This document shows, one piece after another, positions 40,675 to 45,832 of a DNA stretch of 45,832 bases. The translations under genes were made by a program, and so were the position numbers. Every line of letters begins with the position of its first letter. Within the stretch, counting starts at the first letter, position 1. Source of the stretch: Waterburya agarophytonicola KI4 (GTDB taxonomy: Bacteria; Cyanobacteriota; Cyanobacteriia; Cyanobacteriales; Xenococcaceae); assembly GCF_020640915.1 (NCBI RefSeq), contig NZ_JADWDC010000036.1, positions 1-45,832 of the forward strand. Reading direction: 5' to 3'. The notes under the pieces were generated by a model. The model was not told where the DNA came from, did no database searches, and saw nothing but the letters and a program-made list of their open reading frames with translations.

Positions 40675-43073
40675 TTGCAGGAAGTATTTTTATTTTTACA
40701 GATCGCAATTAAATTTATAGTGCAGTCAAATCAGTTTTTCTCCTTGTCACAGATAATCGATCGCCAGCCGTTAACCGTCAGCCCTAGTACTCCTCTATCG
40801 GAGGCTGTCAGACTAATGCAGGATAGGGGTAATAGCTGTAGGGTAAGCAGTTCTGAGGATACTGCTGCTAGCAATAGTAGCTGCGTGCTAATTGTAGAAG
40901 ACAATCGGCTACTGGGCATCTTTACCGAACGAGATTTGGTTAAGCTGATTGCCAGGGAAATCGATCTGACGAAGATGGCAGTCGAACAAGCCATGAGCAA
41001 AGAGGTAGTGGCGTTAACCTACACTGGTACTGAGGATATTTTTGCAGCATTAAACCTGCTGCGATCGCATCGCATTCGTCATTTACCGATAATAGATGCG
41101 GATAACAATCTGTTGGGTCTAACTACGGTCAAGAATTTACGTCGCAAGCTTCAGCCCGTCAACATGATGAAGTGGCGTAAGGTGATAGAAGTGATGAAGA
41201 CAGGAGTGATTTATACCGATCCTGAAGATTCACTCAGGCACGTAGCCCAATTGATGGTGGAACACAAAGTAAGCTGTGTGGCAATCTGCGAAACCGTTTC
41301 AGAGTCAGATACTGTAAAGCCTTTGGGAATTGTGACCGAACGAGATATCGTCCAGTTTCAGAATCTCGATTTAGATTTGGAACAGCCAGCGCGGGATGTA
41401 ATGAGTTCGCCCTTGTTTTTGGTTAGTCCCGATGATACCCTGTGGTCGATACACCAACAAATGCAGCAGCATCGCGTTAGACGTTTATTGGTAGGGGGTA
41501 GGCAAGGAGAACTAGCAGGAATCGTTACCCAGACTAGTTTGTTACAGGTGTTCGATCCGAGTGAGATGTACGGGGTAATTGAATCGCTACAGCAGCAGGT
41601 ATGTCAGTTAGAATTGGCACAGACTAAACTCCTAGAAAATCGTCAAGTAGAGTTAGAAACAGAAATTGCAGAACGCACTGCTGCCCTGAGAATTGCCAAC
41701 CATCAAAGAAAAGCGATCGCCGAACTGGGTCAATATGCTCTAGTAACTCCCAATTTGCCGTTAATTTTAGAAAAAGCGGTTTGCTTAGTCGCCGACACTC
41801 TAGAAGTTGAATACTGCAAGGTACTGAAACTATTGCCCGATGATAATCTACTACTTGAGGCAGGAGTAGGCTGGCATGATGGTTTGGTCGGCACTGCTAA
41901 ATTGGGAATCGAACAGAGTTCTCAGGCGGGCTATACCCTACAGCAGTCTCAACCTGTAGTAGTGGATGATTTGCGTACCGAGACACATTTTGATGGACCT
42001 CCTCTTCTAATCGACCATCAGGTAATTAGCGGAATCAGCGTCATTATTGCCGATAGCGGTAAACCTTATGGAGTTTTGGGGACTCATACCACCCAGCAGC
42101 GAAATTTTACGACCGATGACGTTAATTTTTTAAGTGCGATCGCTAATATTATCGCCCAAGCCAACGAACGCTTACAGGCAGAAACAGCCCTCAAAGCCAG
42201 CGAACAAAAATTTGATAGTATTCTTAATTCTCTTAATGACATCATTTGGTCTGCCGATGCTCGAACTCTCAAATTAACCTATATCAATCAGGCTGCGGAA
42301 AAAATCTATGGTTATCCAGTGGCAGAATTTTATCGCAGTGAAAACCTGTGGTTAGAAGTAATACATCCCGACGATCGCGATCGCGTCAGCGAGTTTCCTC
42401 ATATAGTTGTCGAACGGGGTAGCTGTGAAATGGAATACCGTATCCTACGTCCTGACGGAGAAATACGCTGGTTATTAGACCGCGCTAATCTTACCCGCGA
42501 TGAAAGCGATCGACCGCTACGTATAGATGGTAACTCTACCGATATTACCGAACGCAAACAGGCAGAAAAGCTGCTCGAAGAAAGTCAAGAACGTTTTGAC
42601 TTGGCAGTTCGGGGTTCTCGCGATGGTTTGTGGTACTGGAATGTAACTACCAATGAAGTATTTTATGCCCCGCGATTTAAAGCCATGATTGGTTATACCG
42701 ATGCAGAAATGCCCAATCTATTGGAGGCTTGGTCGTCCAAACTGCATCCAGAAGATCGAGAACCAGTCTTAACAGCAGTGCAGCATCACCTCGAAGATCG
42801 TACCCCCTACAACGTTGAGTATCGCTTGCAGACTAAACAAGGGGACTATAGCTGGTTTAATGCCAGAGGTCAGGCAATCTGGAATGAGGACGACGAAGCA
42901 ATACGCATGGCGGGTTCGATTACCGATATTAGCGATCGCAAACGACGGGAAAGTATTCTCAAAGATATTGCTTCGGGAGTTACTATTCCTATCGGGACAA
43001 ACTTCTTTTCTTCTTTGGTAGAGTACCTCAGCAAAACACTCAAAATAGATTATGCTTTCATCGGTGAATTAGT
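40675..43073 (+). pseudogene. CBS/GAF/PAS sensor histidine kinase, N-terminal part, split by an IS4-type element
   Basis: About 800 residues up to the insertion. Domains: four CBS motifs in two pairs (about 25-165 and 168-300), a coiled coil (about 300-340), a GAF domain (about 350-500), two PAS domains with PAC tails (about 510-630 and 640-765), and the start of a second GAF domain that is cut after IDYAFIGELV. Start is uncertain: TTG 40675, or GTG 40720 (MQSNQFF). The frame resumes exactly at 44871 when the element and one 10-bp duplication are removed. The paired CBS domains suggest adenylate or energy sensing. Confidence 0.85.
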
Positions 43074-43244
43074 TTTTGGGGTGACAAGCATCTGAAAAAC
43101 CCTTAAGAAATGAGATTTACATTCGAGAAGCTGATTTAAAAAACAACAATGATATAAATTAGTTTAATCTTTTTAGCAAATTAAATAAGTAAAATCAAGA
43201 ACAACCTCATTCAAGATAATCTCTCAACAAATTGATATGTACTA

Positions 43245-43416
43245 GGACTTACGCATTGACAGAAAAATTTAAATCTGCGGTATTGGTTTTGGGTATCTAT
43301 AATTTTGGTTTTTTCACTTTTAGGCGATCGCCACCTTTTAAAAGATGTTTGAAATAAGGCTACAATCACCTATTTTCGTTGTCAAAATATAGTAATTTTG
43401 TACGATGCGTAAGTCC
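43245..43416. mobile_element. MITE nested in the IS4 element
   Basis: 172 bp with 12-bp perfect inverted ends GGACTTACGCAT and ATGCGTAAGTCC, flanked by TA on both sides (43243-43244 and 43417-43418). It has no coding capacity and contains a HIP1-like GGCGATCGCC. It occupies much of the 412-bp gene-free stretch 43096-43507. Confidence 0.8.
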
Positions 43417-43507
43417 TATGTACATTAATCTTAAATAGACAAAATAAAGTAGACTATTTGATAATAACTAAGCCTAAAACTAGAGAATAATTAATTAAAA
43501 TAGATGC

Positions 43508-44662
43508 TTAACTAATTGCCGCTAAAACTTTTAATCCTTGTTGATAATACTTGAGCTTATGGCGGTTAATTACCATAAGTTTTTCAACTAAAAACACACA
43601 AGAATCCCAAGCAATTACCCAGTTTTGTCCATATAATCCTACTCGAAAATCACTATGTCTTCTATATTTTCTTTGAGCTTCTCTAAGACGAGTAATATAC
43701 TTTTGATGTCCTTTATTCTTAAAAGACTTGCCTTTTAAAGAAGCTGAAGTATAGGCAATCGCGATTAATAAAATCAAGTTAGTTAATCTCAAGATATTAG
43801 CTTTGCTGCCTTCAAGATTGTAACCTCCACTTTTATAATCACGAAACATAGCTTCGATAGCATATCTTTTTTTATAAAGTTCAACCACTTCAGATGCATT
43901 ATTCAAATTAGTTAGAATAAACCAAGTATCTTTTTCTTGATAGTGACGATAATTTCTCTTTTGATACACTAACAAATTAAATCTACCAAAACCTTTTTGC
44001 TTGGTTATGTTGACCTTGTTATATAAAACTTTGACTCCTGGAATTAATTTTAGATCTTTCAGTCTTTCGAGATTTTTCTTGTTTCTTTTTAGATAAATAT
44101 TATCTTTTTCTCTGAAAGCAAAATAAATAGCTTTCTTGGCTTTTTTATTTTTTTGTTTTAGCCAATAAGATAATTCAACACCATGAAACTCCCTATCTCC
44201 TAAAATTACTACTTCGTAGTCAGAAAATAATTTCAATACAGGTCTAATTAAGGCAATTTGTTCGCGAATATTGCTGCTCCCTTTCTTTTCTAAAATCAGC
44301 CAATAAATTGGTAAAGCTCGCTTTCTCCACATTACACTAATCATGAAAACATTATTGTCTGACCACTGAGTTCTATCTAGTATTAGAATTAGACGTTTTT
44401 CTGATTTAAATTCTTTTTCTACTATTAATTTAATTATGGGAAACCAAAATAGAGATAGGCTTAAAGAGGATAAAACTAAGAATCTCTGAATCTTTTTTCG
44501 ACGGCTTTCGTAGAGAATTGGCATCGGTAAATAGCTAGCTAATCTCTCTATTCTTACATCTTTTTGTATTTGAAGTAGCCAAATTAATAGCTGTAAAGTT
44601 AATATTTGACTCTTAGTTAAATATTTTTCAACCTGAGATTGATGAGCAGAAAAAAAGTCCAT
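43508..44662 (-). CDS. IS4-family transposase
   Basis: A 384-residue DDE transposase. The catalytic region shows LILDRTQWSD, VVILGDREFHG and the C-terminal YKKRYAIEAMFRDYKSGGYNLE, the Y-x2-R-x3-E-x6-K signature of IS4. The codon use is strongly A/T-rich compared with chromosomal neighbours, a sign of foreign origin. The gene is complete and may be active. Confidence 0.9.
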   Translation of the reverse strand: MDFFSAHQSQVEKYLTKSQILTLQLLIWLLQIQKDVRIERLASYLPMPILYESRRKKIQRFLVLSSLSLSLFWFPIIKLIVEKEFKSEKRLILILDRTQWSDNNVFMISVMWRKRALPIYWLILEKKGSSNIREQIALIRPVLKLFSDYEVVILGDREFHGVELSYWLKQKNKKAKKAIYFAFREKDNIYLKRNKKNLERLKDLKLIPGVKVLYNKVNITKQKGFGRFNLLVYQKRNYRHYQEKDTWFILTNLNNASEVVELYKKRYAIEAMFRDYKSGGYNLEGSKANILRLTNLILLIAIAYTSASLKGKSFKNKGHQKYITRLREAQRKYRRHSDFRVGLYGQNWVIAWDSCVFLVEKLMVINRHKLKYYQQGLKVLAAIS

Positions 44663-44870
44663 GATTGGGATTTTAAAGTCGCGCTTTATTTAACTTTTTT
44701 TATCATTAATTGCTCAATTAATTCTGTTCATCAATAATAATTAACGAGAATTGCTATTTTAATAGTTTTTATGTACTAATATGGATTGCTTGGATTTGTT
44801 TTAAAAATCACCCTCTCAACTTGTAGACCTTAGTTTAAAAGGGCTTTTCAGATGATTGTCACCCCCAAAA

Positions 44871-45777
44871 GTGAATTAGTCCAGCCAGAATTAGACCGCA
44901 TCCAAACTTTAGCTGTATATGACAGCGATCGTATTGTCAGCAATTTTGAATACAATTTGGGGGATGGTCTTTGTGGGAATGTCATCGAACAAGGAATCTG
45001 TATCTATCCCACAGCAGTTAGAGAAACATTTCCTCAGATCGAGCCACTAGCAGACATTGGAGCAGAAAGCTATGCAGGAATGCCCATTGTGAGTGAATCG
45101 GGGCAACCTTTGGGTTTAATTGCGGTTATCGATCGCAAACCTTTAGAAGATATCTCTTTAATTGAGGAAGTATTAAAGATTTTTGCCTCTCGCGCTACTG
45201 CGGATATAGAACGCAAACGAGCAGAAGCAAAAAACCGCGAACAGGCAGCATTACTCGATGTCGCCACCGATGCGATTATGGTTCGGGGCTTAGATAACCA
45301 ACTGCTGTTTTGGAACAAAGGAGCAGAAAGACTCTATGGCTGGACACAATCAGAAGCTTTAAACCATGATGCTACCGAACTTTTATATCGTACCTCTCTT
45401 AATAGATTGGGTGAAATACAGCAGGCTGCAAGAGAAAAAGGGGAATGGCAAGGAGAACTCAAGCAAGTAACCAAAGCAGACAAAGAAATTACCGTTGAAA
45501 GTCGCTGGACAATGGTAAGAAATGAGGCAGGCGAACCCAAGTTTTATTTAGTAGTCAATACCGACATTACCGAGCAAAAACAGTTAGAAGCGCAGTTTCT
45601 CCGCACCCAACGGCTAGAAAGTTTGGGAACGCTAGCGGGTGGCATTGCTCACGATCTCAATAACATCCTCGCGCCAATTTTGGGCTTTTCTAAACTACTG
45701 CCCCTCAAACTACCCGATGTAGACGAGCAAACTAAAGGTTTCTTTGACATTATGCAAACCAACGCCCAACGGGGAAC
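44871..45777 (+). pseudogene. CBS/GAF/PAS sensor histidine kinase, C-terminal part, cut by IS1 copy 2
   Basis: Continuation of the gene at 40675. The rest of the GAF domain (PELDRIQTLAVYDSDRIVSN to the FASRATADIERKRAE linker) is followed by a PAS domain (about 45250-45570) and a HisKA dimerisation region with the phospho-acceptor histidine in GGIAHDLNNILAP. The frame is cut at NAQRGTALL by the second IS1 copy, so the ATPase domain is not in this window. An ATG at 44852 lies inside the IS4 end and is not native. Confidence 0.83.
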
Positions 45778-45832
45778 GGCGTTGCTGAATAAGAAGTGGA
45801 TTATGCTAGAATAGGCACTCGTTTAAATCTTA
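45778..45832 (-). mobile_element. IS1-family insertion sequence, copy 2 (partial, runs off the window)
   Basis: The last 55 bases are identical to the reverse complement of 39592-39646, the right end of IS1 copy 1. The element is thus inverted relative to copy 1 and continues beyond the window. Confidence 0.9.

Larger units (their letters stand above)
43074..44870 (-). mobile_element. IS4-family insertion sequence with exact 10-bp target duplication
   Basis: 1797 bp. Ends are TTTTGGGGTGACAAGCATC on the left and the same with one extra G and one change on the right, continuing to CTGAAAA. GTGAATTAGT at 43064-43073 is repeated at 44871-44880 as target duplication. It is more AT-rich than its surroundings. 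A MITE lies in its left non-coding part. Confidence 0.92.

Overview
The window comes from a cyanobacterium. It carries a psbA gene for photosystem II D1, an AcsF-type chlorophyll cyclase, heme oxygenase, a cytochrome b6f Rieske paralogue, DUF3122 and DUF4079 families, many GCGATCGC (HIP1) octamers and 7-bp tandem repeats. The genus cannot be fixed from this sequence alone.

The first 36 kb reads as one sulfide and low-oxygen island. From left to right: (1) 68-3704, a persulfide dioxygenase / DUF442 / TSUP exporter operon, divergent from a type II sulfide:quinone oxidoreductase (SQR). (2) 3830-4234, an ArsR regulator. (3) 4328-11979, a minus-strand operon with a second, three-cysteine type I-like SQR, an ArsR regulator, a small unknown protein, a DUF3365 c-type heme protein, DUF3122, a degenerate Nudix protein, a CRP/AAA/4Fe-4S membrane fusion, and cysteine synthase. 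(4) 12297-19189, a divergent plus-strand run: DUF302, DUF2892, an alternative Rieske protein, a NifX-like protein, rhodanese, DUF4079, a BASS/ACR3-type carrier, a small ferritin-like protein, a METTL7/TMT1-like thiol methyltransferase, a thioredoxin-reductase-like flavoprotein, Usp, and an exported rhodanese. (5) 19253-20406, a 55-residue desulforedoxin-like gene divergent from a split YeeE/YedE (PmpA/PmpB) sulfur permease. (6) 20444-24215, a HEAT-repeat protein, an MBL-fold hydrolase, a broken IS630 element, a small membrane protein and a pentapeptide-repeat protein. (7) 24263-28863, acsF divergent from hemF, heme oxygenase and hemN, the low-oxygen tetrapyrrole set. (8) 28901-30403, two toxin-antitoxin-like pairs flanked by 36-bp repeats. 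(9) 30419-33962, Dps, the microaerobic D1' isoform of psbA, a nitronate monooxygenase-family protein and a second Nudix-like protein. (10) 33973-36425, a third ArsR regulator and cydB with a beheaded cydA.

The strongest unexplained structure is a 20-bp palindrome, consensus ATATAACYAWATAGTTATAT. I find it twelve times, in front of nearly every transcription unit of the island: both SQR operons, the persulfide dioxygenase operon, the arsR genes, the Rieske operon, the sulfur permease, acsF/hemF, psbA, and others. The three ArsR proteins carry cysteines placed like those of persulfide sensors (BigR/SqrR) and each lies beside a site. I infer one sulfide-controlled regulon joining sulfide oxidation into the quinone pool, an alternative b6f Rieske subunit, low-oxygen D1', low-oxygen tetrapyrrole synthesis, and thiol/persulfide disposal. 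This would suit sulfide-driven anoxygenic or sulfide-tolerant photosynthesis.

The last 9.5 kb is decaying. An ISKra4-type element beheads cydA and abuts a transporter fragment. An IS1-type element cuts a short secreted-protein gene. An IS4-type element, with a nested MITE, splits a large CBS/GAF/PAS histidine kinase and leaves 10-bp target duplications. A second IS1 copy, in inverse orientation, cuts the same kinase at the right edge.
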